From Pseudaestuariivita rosea (GTDB taxonomy: Bacteria > Pseudomonadota > Alphaproteobacteria > Rhodobacterales > Rhodobacteraceae): a stretch of DNA of 64,000 nt. Positions 54,161-63,288 of the stretch are shown here, piece after piece; positions within the stretch are counted from its first letter, which is position 1, and each line of letters begins with the position of its first letter. The notes beneath the pieces were generated by a model that saw only the letters and a program-made list of their open reading frames with translations, did no database searches and was not told the DNA's origin. The DNA lies in NCBI RefSeq assembly GCF_017592335.1, contig NZ_JACNMP010000004.1, forward strand, positions 1 to 64,000. Reading direction: 5' to 3'. The translations under genes were made by a program, and so were the position numbers.

Positions 54161-55213
54161 ATGCCACCCAAGGCCAATGTGAAAGCCTGCGCCGCGCGTC
54201 TACAGTCGTTTTTTCTGGACGCCGGCGCTGTTCCGGCTGAGGCAGATATCCTGCAACCGGCCGAGGTTCTGCTTGACCTTTACGGCGAAGATATTCGCGC
54301 GCGCGCCTATGTCACGCAAGACCCGATGCGCGGGGAACAGATGCTGCGACCGGATTTCACCGTGCCCATCGTGCAGATGCATATGCAAAACGGGGCTGAA
54401 CCTGCACGCTATACCTATTCGGGCGAAATCTTTCGCAAACAGGAAAATGACCCCGACCGCGCCACAGAGTATATGCAAGTGGGGTATGAGGTCTTTTCCC
54501 GCGACAGCGCCCGCGCCGATGCCGAGGTTTTTGCACTGTTTTCCAAGGCTTTGGCGCCCCTTGCCCCCCGTGTTGCGACGGGTGATATCGGACTGCTGAC
54601 CGCTGCAGTTACAGGTCTGCGCACAACAGATGATCGCAAGGCCGCGCTGATGCGGCACATCTGGCGTCCCAAACGTTTCCGTGCCTTGTTAGAGCGTTTT
54701 TCAAAACCCTCGACACATGTGATCCCCGAACCGTCAGAGGCCCCCCTGATCGGGCTGCGCACCCAGAAAGAAATCGATACCCGTTTGATGGCATTGGAAA
54801 AAGACGCAGCCACCGATCCGATTTCGTCAATGGAAGTCGACCTGATAGAAGAGTTGTTATCCCTGCGTGAAACAGTTCCAAACGTGTTGGCCGCGCTGCG
54901 GGACATTGCAGTTGACCTGCCGCAGATCGCAACAGCTTTGCACCGCTTCGAGGCACGTGCAGAGCAGATGCAAAAAATGGGAATCGATGTTGAAGCCCTT
55001 GATTTCGAAGCAAGTTATGGCCGCACGACGCTGGAATACTATGACGGTTTCGTCTTTGGGTTTTACTCCGATCAGCGCCCTGATCTGCCCCCCATAGCCA
55101 CAGGCGGGCGTTATGACGCGCTGACACGGGTGCTGGGCAACGGACGCGAAATTCCGGCGGTGGGCGGTGTGATCCGCCCCGGTATCGTGACAGAATTGGA
55201 GGGTACTTCATGA
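54161..55213 (+). CDS. hisZ: ATP phosphoribosyltransferase regulatory subunit
   Basis: A 350-residue HisRS-like protein without tRNA ligase activity that forms a hetero-octamer with short HisG and makes it active and histidine-sensitive. DPMRGEQMLRPDFTVPIVQ and YSGEIFRKQEN correspond to HisRS motif 2, and ATGGRYDALTRVLG to motif 3. It starts 4 nt after hisS and overlaps hisG by 4 nt. The length is normal for alphaproteobacterial HisZ. Confidence 0.93.
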   Translation: MPPKANVKACAARLQSFFLDAGAVPAEADILQPAEVLLDLYGEDIRARAYVTQDPMRGEQMLRPDFTVPIVQMHMQNGAEPARYTYSGEIFRKQENDPDRATEYMQVGYEVFSRDSARADAEVFALFSKALAPLAPRVATGDIGLLTAAVTGLRTTDDRKAALMRHIWRPKRFRALLERFSKPSTHVIPEPSEAPLIGLRTQKEIDTRLMALEKDAATDPISSMEVDLIEELLSLRETVPNVLAALRDIAVDLPQIATALHRFEARAEQMQKMGIDVEALDFEASYGRTTLEYYDGFVFGFYSDQRPDLPPIATGGRYDALTRVLGNGREIPAVGGVIRPGIVTELEGTS

Positions 55214-55902
55214 CGCTGAAACTTGGCGTGCCTTCAAAAGGGCGGCTGATGGAGAAAACGTTCGACTGGTTCGGCGCGCGGGATGTTACCCTACAACGTA
55301 CTGGTTCTGAACGAGAATATGCCGGTGCCGCCCATGGGGTCAACGGTTTGGAACTGGTTCTTTTGTCCGCCGGTGAGATCCCGCGTGAGATGGCCGCGAG
55401 GCGGATTGATCTGGGCGTGACGGGGTCAGATCTGGTACGCGAACAGCTGGCAGTCTGGGATCGTCAGGTCCTGGAACTGACCCATCTTGGCTTCGGTCAC
55501 GCCGATCTGATCATTGCTGTTCCGCAGGCCTGGACTGACGTCAGAACACTGGACGATCTGGATGCCGCAGCTGCGGCTTTTCGGCGGGCGCATGGGTTCC
55601 GGCTGCGAATTGCAACGAAATATCATAGACTTGTGCGGGAATTCCTGCGCGACAAAGGCGTCGCGGATTATCAGCTGGTCGACAGTCAGGGGGCGACAGA
55701 GGGCACAGTGAAAAACCTGACAGCCGAGGCCATTGCAGATATCACATCAACGGGCGAAACCCTACGCGCGAACCATCTGAAGATACTGAAAGACGGGCTG
55801 ATCCACAAATCCCAAGCGACACTTTTCAAGTCACGCGGCGATCAATGGACGGACGAAAAACGAAATATTTTCAAAGCTCTTTCGGAAAAGCTTGATCTTT
55901 GA
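55210..55902 (+). CDS. hisG: ATP phosphoribosyltransferase, short form
   Basis: A 230-residue catalytic subunit of the first histidine-synthesis step, joining ATP and PRPP. LGVPSKGRLMEKTFDWF begins the periplasmic-binding-like fold, and DYQLVDSQGATEGTVKNLTAEAIADIT carries the PRPP-binding loop region. It lacks the C-terminal regulatory domain of the long form, which agrees with hisZ just upstream. It shares the ATGA overlap with hisZ. Confidence 0.95.
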   Translation: MTLKLGVPSKGRLMEKTFDWFGARDVTLQRTGSEREYAGAAHGVNGLELVLLSAGEIPREMAARRIDLGVTGSDLVREQLAVWDRQVLELTHLGFGHADLIIAVPQAWTDVRTLDDLDAAAAAFRRAHGFRLRIATKYHRLVREFLRDKGVADYQLVDSQGATEGTVKNLTAEAIADITSTGETLRANHLKILKDGLIHKSQATLFKSRGDQWTDEKRNIFKALSEKLDL

Positions 55903-55983
55903 ATTCGGTACAAGCCAGCGTAACCAGGTATCGATCCTAACGTCATAAATCTGAGGCCACTCCGAGATTGGGCGTTACAGATT

Positions 55984-56946
55984 TCAGGATGAGGCTTTGG
56001 CATCATCCTGCATCAAGGATCGTTCGACTGCATCACTATCTGCACAAAGTGTTATCACCCTGCCCTGCCCCGGTTCGGTCAGATCGGGCACCTGAATATC
56101 CCACGCCAGACCAATGGTCTTCAATCCGCGGATCACCCACCAGCCGGGGTCAATCTGCTGCGCCGTATGGCCCATTCTGGCCGACCGCGGAAAAGCGTGA
56201 TGGTTGTTATGAAACGCCTCGCCAAAGGTGAACAGACCCCAGGCTGGCAGGTTGCGACCGTCGACGGCCAGATCATCGCGGACAAAGGGGCGCTGGCCCA
56301 TGGTGTGGGCGAAATGGACGGTGCACCAGTGCCCGGTCAGCGACACCGCGATACGCAGGCAGATGCCCCACAGCACAAAGCCGATCCCGCCTGCCAGAAA
56401 CAGCAGCCCAGCAAGGGGAAGTTGCTGCCAGTGCCATGTGCGTTCCAGCCACTGATAGAAGCGGTCCTGTGTGACGCGGTCTTCGATGATCAGTTCCGGG
56501 GGCTGGGTCAGGATTTGGTCGCAATGCATTTGCCAGATGGCGTCTTTCCAGAAGCCTACATCGTGTTTGGCAAAGGAGTGGCAATCGGGTTGTTGCTGTT
56601 GCCAGTCGCGGATTTCATGAATGCGGAACATGCCGATGGGGCCAGCCATGCCGACCAATGTGCCCAGATAGACCAGACTGTATTCCAGCCATCTTGGCGT
56701 TTCAAAAGCGCGGTGGACCAGCAGCCTGTGCATGCCCACTGAATGGCCAAGACACAGCGTCAGAAGCATAAGTGCAAATGTCAGCACTGCGGCTTGTATC
56801 GACGGAAAGAACAGAATGCCGATCAGACCCCCAACCAGCATGGTGGTATACCAGATGGATTTCACCGGGGCCCAGACGACATGGCCTTCTGTGGCCGAGC
56901 TATCAGGTTTAGGCTTGATGCGATCTGTTGCGGTAAGGTCTTGCAT
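55984..56946 (-). CDS. Acyl-CoA desaturase-like fatty acid desaturase
   Basis: A 320-residue membrane desaturase with about four helices (WYTTMLVGGLIGILFFP, LTFALMLLTLCLG, GLLFLAGGIGFVLWG). The first His box is HSVGMHR (HX4H) and the third is HNNHH. At the second box position the sequence is RIHEIRDWQQ instead of the usual HxxHH, although a DCHSF His follows. It likely introduces a double bond into membrane lipids. It is the last gene before lpxB on the same strand but has its own AT-rich promoter interval. Confidence 0.82.
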   Translation of the reverse strand: MQDLTATDRIKPKPDSSATEGHVVWAPVKSIWYTTMLVGGLIGILFFPSIQAAVLTFALMLLTLCLGHSVGMHRLLVHRAFETPRWLEYSLVYLGTLVGMAGPIGMFRIHEIRDWQQQQPDCHSFAKHDVGFWKDAIWQMHCDQILTQPPELIIEDRVTQDRFYQWLERTWHWQQLPLAGLLFLAGGIGFVLWGICLRIAVSLTGHWCTVHFAHTMGQRPFVRDDLAVDGRNLPAWGLFTFGEAFHNNHHAFPRSARMGHTAQQIDPGWWVIRGLKTIGLAWDIQVPDLTEPGQGRVITLCADSDAVERSLMQDDAKASS

Positions 56947-56963
56947 AACTTAATACCTTTATA

Positions 56964-56981
56964 ACTAATTAACTTATTAGT
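56964..56981. promoter_or_regulatory. AT-rich palindrome upstream of the desaturase
   Basis: ACTAAT-taactt-ATTAGT is a perfect inverted repeat with 6-bp arms, 18-35 nt before the desaturase start and inside a very AT-rich interval between GC-rich genes. It could be an operator for a fatty-acid or temperature-responsive regulator (MarR/TetR-like). It is assigned by symmetry and position only. Confidence 0.45.
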
Positions 56982-56997
56982 TTATTAAGAAACTGTG

Positions 56998-58161
56998 TCA
57001 AGCTGTGTTCAACCCATCCAGCACTGCTTGGGCCGCGCGTAGGCCGGGGGGTGTGCCGCCCTGCCCCAGTCTTTGCATGGTCAGTTGCATGGCCTCTGTC
57101 TGCGGGGTCGGGTTGGTCAGGACATCTGACAGGGCGCGGGCGATGGGCGGCGGTTGGCAGTTGCGGCCCAGAAATTCAGGCACGACACGGGTGTCGGACA
57201 CCAGATTGACCAATGTCACGGTATCGATCTGCAGCATCCGCGCGATCAGGGTGCGGGACAGCCAGTTCATGTCATAGGCAATGACCATGGGCGTTTCAGC
57301 GGCGGCCAGTTCCAGTGAGACGGTACCCGAGGCCGCCAGTGCGACGTCGGCCGCGCGGAAAGCGGCGCGTTTTTCGGACTGGGCCTGATCGGGCGGCTGC
57401 GCGCGGGGGTCAAGGATGATGGGGGCGCCCGGCCAGTCTGCCAGCTTTTGCTGGACAAGGTCGGCGACGGGTTCTGTCGCGGGCACGACGATACGGGCAT
57501 TAGGATGGGTGTTCAGAAGCAGGCGCAAAGCCTGACCAAAGCGATCGGCCAGCCGCGAAACCTCGCCCTTTCTTGAGCCGGGCAAGGCCAGGACAAGCGG
57601 CGCGTCTTTCGCGATGTTATGGCGGGATCGGAAGGCATCGGCGTCGGCAGGCGTCGCCTGGGGGTCGGCGACCACAGGGTGACCGACGAAATCACAGCGC
57701 ATTCCGGCGGCCTGCATGTAGGGGGGCTCAAACGGGAAAAGGGCCAGAACCTGGTCGATGACCTTCGCCATCTTGTCGGCCCGTTTTGGTCGCCAGGCCC
57801 AAACAGTCGGGGCGACATAGTGGATGGTGCGGAGGGTGCTGACGGCTTTGACCCGTTTGGCGACCCGCATGCAGAAATCAGGGCTGTCGATGGTGATCAG
57901 GGCATCGGGTTGCAGGTGCAACACGTGATCGGCCGTCTCGGCAATGCGGCGTTTCAGGTGCCTGTATTTTGGCAGCACCTCGGCGATGCCCATGACGCTC
58001 AGTTCGTCCATCGGGAACAGGCTGATCAGGCCCTGCGCCTGCATTAACGGACCGCCGACGCCGTGAAATTCGATGTCATCGCGCAGGGTTTTTAGCCCCT
58101 GCATCAGCGCAGCACCCAGCTTATCGCCCGAGGGTTCGCCCGCGATCAGGAAAAGCTTCAC
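56998..58161 (-). CDS. lpxB: Lipid-A-disaccharide synthase
   Basis: A 387-residue GT-B enzyme that joins UDP-2,3-diacylglucosamine and lipid X, at the cytoplasmic side of the inner membrane. LIAGEPSGDKLGAALM is the signature start, followed by GVGGPLMQAQGL, DSPDFCMRVAKRVK, HYVAPTVWAWRPKRADK, FVGHPVV and ASGTVSLELA. It begins with GTG in a 4-nt overlap with the LpxI stop. It is the terminal gene of the envelope operon before the desaturase. Confidence 0.95.
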   Translation of the reverse strand: MKLFLIAGEPSGDKLGAALMQGLKTLRDDIEFHGVGGPLMQAQGLISLFPMDELSVMGIAEVLPKYRHLKRRIAETADHVLHLQPDALITIDSPDFCMRVAKRVKAVSTLRTIHYVAPTVWAWRPKRADKMAKVIDQVLALFPFEPPYMQAAGMRCDFVGHPVVADPQATPADADAFRSRHNIAKDAPLVLALPGSRKGEVSRLADRFGQALRLLLNTHPNARIVVPATEPVADLVQQKLADWPGAPIILDPRAQPPDQAQSEKRAAFRAADVALAASGTVSLELAAAETPMVIAYDMNWLSRTLIARMLQIDTVTLVNLVSDTRVVPEFLGRNCQPPPIARALSDVLTNPTPQTEAMQLTMQRLGQGGTPPGLRAAQAVLDGLNTA

Positions 58162-58985
58162 GATGACCTCTTACGCGCCCACAGGAACAGGCCCTTTTCA
58201 TCCGCCAAAAGGATGACTTTGGCACGGTCCAGGACCTGAACGCCACCTGCTTCGATCACCAGACCATCCAGACCGGCGGCGGCGATGCCATGGATCGTGT
58301 CTGGGCCGATGGTGGGCATATCGATGCGGCGGTCCTGGCCGGTTTTCGGGGCCTTATACATCAGCCCGCCGGTGGGGCGAGCATCGGATTGGGGCAGCCG
58401 CGCGGGGTCAAGCGACGACAGCATCCAGTCGGTGCCGGGCAGCGTTTCAACCGCGATGACCTGACCGCGGGCCACGACACAGGCCTGCCCGATATCCGCG
58501 GCAGACAGCGCGCCGATTACCTGTTCGCCCCGGTCGGCATCGCGCAGGTGCTGGTCCCCCGGTTTGACGGCGGTCAGAACGCCTTCGGGCAGCATCAGGT
58601 CGGGCATGATCTGATGGGCGGCACAGATGGTCAGGCCGGCCTCTTCAAAAATCTCGATCACGGTGCGCAGCGCGGCATCGTCCCCCTGTTGCAGCGCCTG
58701 CATCATGCGCGGGACAAGGGGCATAGTGGCGGCATCAATCGCGGTCGGATCGATCTTGGGCCGGTGAACGGCGCCGGCAAAGACGACCTGGGTGACACCG
58801 CGATCTTTCAGCTGCTGCAGGAAACTGCCCAGGTGTTCGATGCGGAATTCCAGAACATCCTGATCGATGAAGACATTCGCGGGGAAATCCGCCATCTGAC
58901 AAAGCTGAAAATCTGTGCCCTGCAGACGCAGCGCCTTGATCAGGACCATGGGCAGATGCCCCTGCCCTGCGATCAGCGCCAGCAT
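58158..58985 (-). CDS. lpxI: UDP-2,3-diacylglucosamine pyrophosphatase LpxI
   Basis: A 275-residue enzyme that cleaves UDP-2,3-diacylglucosamine to lipid X and UMP, replacing LpxH in alphaproteobacteria. The DUF1009-type sequence is recognised by LIAGQGHLPMVLIKAL, FAGAVHRPK, VKPGDQHLRDADRG, and the final metal-binding PTIGPDTIHGIAAAGLDGL with IEAGGVQVLDR. It is in a 1-nt overlap with lpxA and 4-nt overlap with lpxB, giving a tight operon. Confidence 0.93.
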   Translation of the reverse strand: MLALIAGQGHLPMVLIKALRLQGTDFQLCQMADFPANVFIDQDVLEFRIEHLGSFLQQLKDRGVTQVVFAGAVHRPKIDPTAIDAATMPLVPRMMQALQQGDDAALRTVIEIFEEAGLTICAAHQIMPDLMLPEGVLTAVKPGDQHLRDADRGEQVIGALSAADIGQACVVARGQVIAVETLPGTDWMLSSLDPARLPQSDARPTGGLMYKAPKTGQDRRIDMPTIGPDTIHGIAAAGLDGLVIEAGGVQVLDRAKVILLADEKGLFLWARKRSS

Positions 58986-59782
58986 CAGCGCGGGGTCAGG
59001 AAGGACCGATCGCTGTCGCCAAGGATAAAGTCGACAACTTCCTTGACATATGCGCTTTCGGTTTCTTCGCTCAGCCGGCGCGCGCGGTCGGCAAAATTGC
59101 CTTCGCCCTGCGCCAGCATCTGGAAGGCTGCGCGCAAGGCGGTGATATCGCTGCGCGCGACACCTTTACGTTTCAGGCCCACCAGATTGAGACCATCCAG
59201 TTCGCCCCGTGGGGCCTGCACCAGACCGTGCGGAATGACGTCGTTTGTGACCATCGTGACCGCGCCGATAATTGCACCCTTGCCGATGCGAACCCATTGG
59301 TGAATGCCCGACAGGCCACCTATGATGACATCATCACCGATCACACAATGCCCCGCCAGGGCCGAGTTATTAACCATGATCACACGATCACCGACCTGGG
59401 CATCATGGGCCACATGGGCCCCCGCCATGAACAGACAGTCATCGCCCACGCGGGTCACACCACCGCCGCCATCGGTTCCTGTGTTCATGGTGACATGTTC
59501 GCGGATACGGTTGCGTTTACCGATGGCCAGTTTGGTCTGTTCACCCTTGAATTTCAGATCCTGCGGGATTTCACCGACGACTGCAAAAGGGAAAACAATC
59601 GTCTCATCCCCGATGGTCGTCTGACCTTGTACAACGACATGGGATTTCAATTCGACGCTTTTCCCCAGTTGAACGTCCGCGCCCACGTGACAGAAAGGGC
59701 CGACGATGCAGCCTTGGTCAATGGTGGCGCCATCTTCAATGACGGCGCTGCTGTGGATTTCGGCACTGGGGTGGATGCGCAT
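58985..59782 (-). CDS. lpxA: Acyl-ACP--UDP-N-acetylglucosamine O-acyltransferase
   Basis: A 265-residue left-handed beta-helix acyltransferase that starts lipid A synthesis. Hexapeptide repeats (IEDGATIDQGCIVGPFCHVG) fill residues 10-190. RNRIREHVTMNTGT holds the catalytic segment and AHVAHDAQVGDRVIMVNNSALAGH supplies the conserved catalytic His area. The C-terminal helical region ends normally. It is in a 1-nt overlap with fabZ. Confidence 0.95.
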   Translation of the reverse strand: MRIHPSAEIHSSAVIEDGATIDQGCIVGPFCHVGADVQLGKSVELKSHVVVQGQTTIGDETIVFPFAVVGEIPQDLKFKGEQTKLAIGKRNRIREHVTMNTGTDGGGGVTRVGDDCLFMAGAHVAHDAQVGDRVIMVNNSALAGHCVIGDDVIIGGLSGIHQWVRIGKGAIIGAVTMVTNDVIPHGLVQAPRGELDGLNLVGLKRKGVARSDITALRAAFQMLAQGEGNFADRARRLSEETESAYVKEVVDFILGDSDRSFLTPR

Positions 59783-60243
59783 CAGTTACCCTCAGACAAA
59801 TCGATCATCGCGGTAAATTCAGCCTCGGCCGCCAGTTCGCCGTCAACGGTGGCGCGGCCGTCGAATTTCCAGATCTTTGATCCGCCGCGCTTGGTTTCGA
59901 TCACCAGTTCCAGAACGTCGCCCGGGATGACCTTGCGGCGGAATTTGCACTTGTCGATGCCCATGAAGTAGACGAGGAAATTCTGATCCAGCATGTCCTG
60001 ATCCACGCCAACCATGATCGCGGCGGTTTGTGCCATGGCTTCGACAATCGTGACACCGGGCATAATGGGCGCGCCGGGGAAATGGCCCTGAAAATGGGGT
60101 TCGTTGAAGGTCACGTTCTTAATGCCGCGTGCGGATTTCGCACCATCAATGTCAACGACCTTGTCAACCAACAGGAATGGATAACGGTGCGGAAGAATAC
60201 GTTGAATAACATCAATGTCGGCAGACTTAAGCTGGTCAGTCAT
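59782..60243 (-). CDS. fabZ: 3-hydroxyacyl-ACP dehydratase FabZ
   Basis: A 153-residue hot-dog fold dehydratase for fatty acid elongation. [15 protein letters not shown] is the standard opening with the catalytic His, [30 protein letters not shown] contains the catalytic Glu helix, and [15 protein letters not shown] is the end motif. It starts 68 nt after the skp-like gene stop. The lpxD gene often found at this place is missing. Confidence 0.96.
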   Translation of the reverse strand: MTDQLKSADIDVIQRILPHRYPFLLVDKVVDIDGAKSARGIKNVTFNEPHFQGHFPGAPIMPGVTIVEAMAQTAAIMVGVDQDMLDQNFLVYFMGIDKCKFRRKVIPGDVLELVIETKRGGSKIWKFDGRATVDGELAAEAEFTAMIDLSEGN

Positions 60244-60311
60244 CGGGCCCTCGCCAGTATTATCGTTAAGATGTCGCTAACACCTGCGGTGCGTCAGTAC
60301 AAGATCAGGGG

Positions 60312-60854
60312 TTACAGGTCGGGGCCATCGCCGATCGCGGCATCAATACGGTCTATGGCAATTTCGGTGATGTCGACCTCGGTTGCATAGGTAATTGTTG
60401 CGCTTCGGTTCAGCAGTACAGCCCCGCCAAGTTCGGTGACAACATCGGTCAGAATCGGGTTGATCTGTTCATTAAACCGGACACGGAATAGTTCGTTCTG
60501 GCGCAACAAGGCGGCCTGTTTTGCGTCCTGCTCGCGGCGCACACGCCTGACATTCTGATCGAATTGCGTGGCCAGTTCGCGGAATTCTTCGGGTAACATG
60601 GCATCGCGCTGTTGTGTCAAAAGCAATTCCTGCGTTTCGAATTCCCGTTCCTTGGTGCGGTTTTCCGATAAAAGAGCAGCCCTTTCCGACGCGATGATCT
60701 GTTGCAGGCGTTGGCCATAGCGGGTGCCGTTATACAGTTGATCCAGATCGACGACTAGAATACTGCCTAATGGAAGCTGGGGCGGGGCATCCTGCGCAGT
60801 GGCCAGGGCAGCCGCCCCAAGCCAAACGCATAAAACCGCCGCAATCCACCGCAT
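60312..60854 (-). CDS. skp: OmpH/Skp family periplasmic chaperone
   Basis: A 180-residue exported protein. A signal peptide (about 1-20, ALATAQDAPP) is followed by LGSILVVDLDQLYNGTRYGQ and a long, highly charged coiled coil (ENRTKEREFETQEL, VRREQDAKQAALL), the usual Skp tentacle layout. It escorts outer-membrane proteins to BamA, encoded just upstream with a 1-nt overlap (TGATG), so both are made together. Confidence 0.88.
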   Translation of the reverse strand: MRWIAAVLCVWLGAAALATAQDAPPQLPLGSILVVDLDQLYNGTRYGQRLQQIIASERAALLSENRTKEREFETQELLLTQQRDAMLPEEFRELATQFDQNVRRVRREQDAKQAALLRQNELFRVRFNEQINPILTDVVTELGGAVLLNRSATITYATEVDITEIAIDRIDAAIGDGPDL

Positions 60855-63160
60855 CAGAAGCTGGTTGAAATCGAGACATCGAAATACTGTGGATTATCGA
60901 AGTCTTCGATGGACAGGGGTTGGGCGAAATTGAACCGTAACGGGCCAAGCGGCGTAGTCCATAGGAACGACAGACCGACAGAAGATCTCCAGATCAGATC
61001 GTCATCAATCGTGCCGCCCAGATCGTTATCCAGACCCCAGACCGATCCGACATCAAAGAAAGCCCCGCCGGAAATCCCGTACTCTTCGGGCAGCGGCAGG
61101 GGGAAATCGACCTCAAACCGAGCCGCGGTAAAGAAATTACCGTAAACGGCGTCTTCATTTTCCACACTCAGATCACGGGGACCATAGCCATTGGGTTCAA
61201 ACCCGCGGATCTGGCCGTTGCCGCTGAAGCGGTCGGTGATCCGGCTGTCGCCATCCAGCATGTTGATCGCACCACCTTCGAAGATGGCCCGTAACGTAAC
61301 CTCTTCGTTCAGTACGGCCGTTTCGGCCCCCAGGAAGGCCGTGGTACGGATGTATTCACGATCGCCGCCCAGACCGGCGAAATCCTGGCTGAAGCGCAGC
61401 AAAATGCCGGCGTTAGGGTTCAGACCGGTGCGTCGATTGTCGAATGAATAGGTATAGCCAAGTGAACTGGTTGTCAGCGCGCCCTGTTCTTCGTCCAGTT
61501 TTACCAGTTCGGATGAGTCATCCTCGACATCCGAAATTTCGTCGCGCTGCACGGTGTACCGCACACCCAGACGCCCGTTTTCGCTGACGGGGAAGGACAG
61601 CGACGGGCTGATGCGGGTTTGCGTTGTGGCATAGTCGGAAAAGCGGCCGTCGGTTGTAGCATAACGTGCACTGATCCCGAACCGCAGATCACGCCCCAAA
61701 AAGGCCGGTTCTGCAAAACTGAAGTTATAGCTTTCGCTTTCGCTGGCAGTGTTGAAGCCGAACGACAGCAGCTGACCACGGCCCAGGAAGTTGCGTTCGC
61801 TAAAGCTGATGGCGATGCCGACACCGTCGTTCTGGTTGAAGTTGGCACCGAAGTTCAATGACCCGGTGGGTTGTTCTTCGACATCGACGTCGATGATCAC
61901 GGTATCGGGCCGGGTGCCTTCGCGGGCGTTCACATCGGCATTGCGGAAAAAGCCAAGCGCGCGGATACGTTCGGCACTTTGACGGATTTCACGAGGGTTA
62001 AAGGGATCACCTTCGACGATCCGAAACTGGCGGCGGATGACACGGTCAAGCGTCGTCGCGTTGCCCTCGATATCAATCCGTTCGACAAAGACACGGGGGC
62101 CACGGATGATTTCAAAATCGATGTCCAGTGTCTGATTGCGGTCATTGCGCGTGACCCGCGGTTCGACGCGAACGAAATTGAGGCCCCGGTCGATGGCCAG
62201 ACGCTCCATCCGGGCGATGACGGTTTCGACCAGCGTGGGGGAATAGACAACACCGGGCCGAATGTTGATAGCACGTTCGAAATCCTCGGCATCGACCTGA
62301 TCAATCAGGCTGACGGCGCGCACCTGGCCAAAGCGGAACTGCTGCCCTTCGCGGATGTTGAAGGTGATCAGGAAAGCGTCGCGTTCGCGCGTCAGTTCCG
62401 ATGACACACCAAGGATCTGAAAGTCGACATACCCGCGTGACAGATAGAAATCGCGCAGAACCTGACGGTCGAATTCTATCCGATCTTCGACAAAGGTATC
62501 CCGACCGATCAGCTGACGGAACAGACCTGCCTGTTTGGTGCCAAGAATCCGACGCAGGCGCCGGTCGGAATAGGCACGGTTGCCGGTGAAGCTGATGCGT
62601 TCAATCTCAATCACGCTGGATTCGGTCACGTCAAAGACAAGATCGACACGGTTATCGGACCGACGGATAATCGATGGCGTCACAGTCGCCGCAAACCGGC
62701 CTGCCTGCGCATAGGCATTGGTGATCAGTTCGGCGTCCTGTTCAGCCACGGTGGGGCTGTAGACGCGACGGGGTTGCGATTGCAAAAGGCCCAACAGATC
62801 TTCGTCCCGGATGCGACGGTTGCCTTCGATACTGATGAGGTTGATTGTGGGAAATTCCTGCACACGAATGATCAGGGTCGAGCCGCGGGGGATGACCTCA
62901 ACCTGTTCAAAAAGGCCCGAACGTTGCAGGTTTTGCACGGCGTCATTCAGCTGACCGGCTGTGACACGCTCGCCACGCGCGATGCCGGCAAAGGTCAGGA
63001 TGGTCGCAGGTTCAACACGCTGGTTGCCTTCAATCTGGACCGTGCTGAAAGTATAGGATTGGGCAAAAGCGGCGCCCGAAACGATCAACAATGTGGCAAA
63101 AACAGCCAGAACTACACGAAATTTTGTAAACAATGAATTACACCCTGAAAACGCGGCCAT
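60854..63160 (-). CDS. bamA: Outer membrane protein assembly factor BamA
   Basis: A 768-residue outer-membrane insertase. A signal peptide (about 1-34, SGAAFAQ) is followed by five POTRA repeats (about 35-385, beginning FSTVQIEGNQRV and VNLISIEGNRRI-like). The C-terminal beta-barrel carries the conserved QIRGFEPNGYGPRD loop (RGF motif, normally VRGF) and ends in the OMP-type FDVSISTSF. The start at 63160 follows AAGGAAG; the frame upstream to 63193 is Gln-rich and not needed. It is downstream of rseP. Confidence 0.95.
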   Translation of the reverse strand: MAAFSGCNSLFTKFRVVLAVFATLLIVSGAAFAQSYTFSTVQIEGNQRVEPATILTFAGIARGERVTAGQLNDAVQNLQRSGLFEQVEVIPRGSTLIIRVQEFPTINLISIEGNRRIRDEDLLGLLQSQPRRVYSPTVAEQDAELITNAYAQAGRFAATVTPSIIRRSDNRVDLVFDVTESSVIEIERISFTGNRAYSDRRLRRILGTKQAGLFRQLIGRDTFVEDRIEFDRQVLRDFYLSRGYVDFQILGVSSELTRERDAFLITFNIREGQQFRFGQVRAVSLIDQVDAEDFERAINIRPGVVYSPTLVETVIARMERLAIDRGLNFVRVEPRVTRNDRNQTLDIDFEIIRGPRVFVERIDIEGNATTLDRVIRRQFRIVEGDPFNPREIRQSAERIRALGFFRNADVNAREGTRPDTVIIDVDVEEQPTGSLNFGANFNQNDGVGIAISFSERNFLGRGQLLSFGFNTASESESYNFSFAEPAFLGRDLRFGISARYATTDGRFSDYATTQTRISPSLSFPVSENGRLGVRYTVQRDEISDVEDDSSELVKLDEEQGALTTSSLGYTYSFDNRRTGLNPNAGILLRFSQDFAGLGGDREYIRTTAFLGAETAVLNEEVTLRAIFEGGAINMLDGDSRITDRFSGNGQIRGFEPNGYGPRDLSVENEDAVYGNFFTAARFEVDFPLPLPEEYGISGGAFFDVGSVWGLDNDLGGTIDDDLIWRSSVGLSFLWTTPLGPLRFNFAQPLSIEDFDNPQYFDVSISTSF

Positions 63161-63288
63161 GATTCTTCCTTGCCACTGCTGCCCCTGTTGCATTGCAGTT
63201 AACGATTTGGGCGGCCGATGTCAAAACCTAGAGTTATTTTATTGCCGAAACACTCTATGATGTGTCGGCGGTCAATGGTTTCGACCAA

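Noticed and set aside
59228-59971. 247-codon plus-strand open frame
   Set aside because: Shadow of lpxA and fabZ on the other strand.
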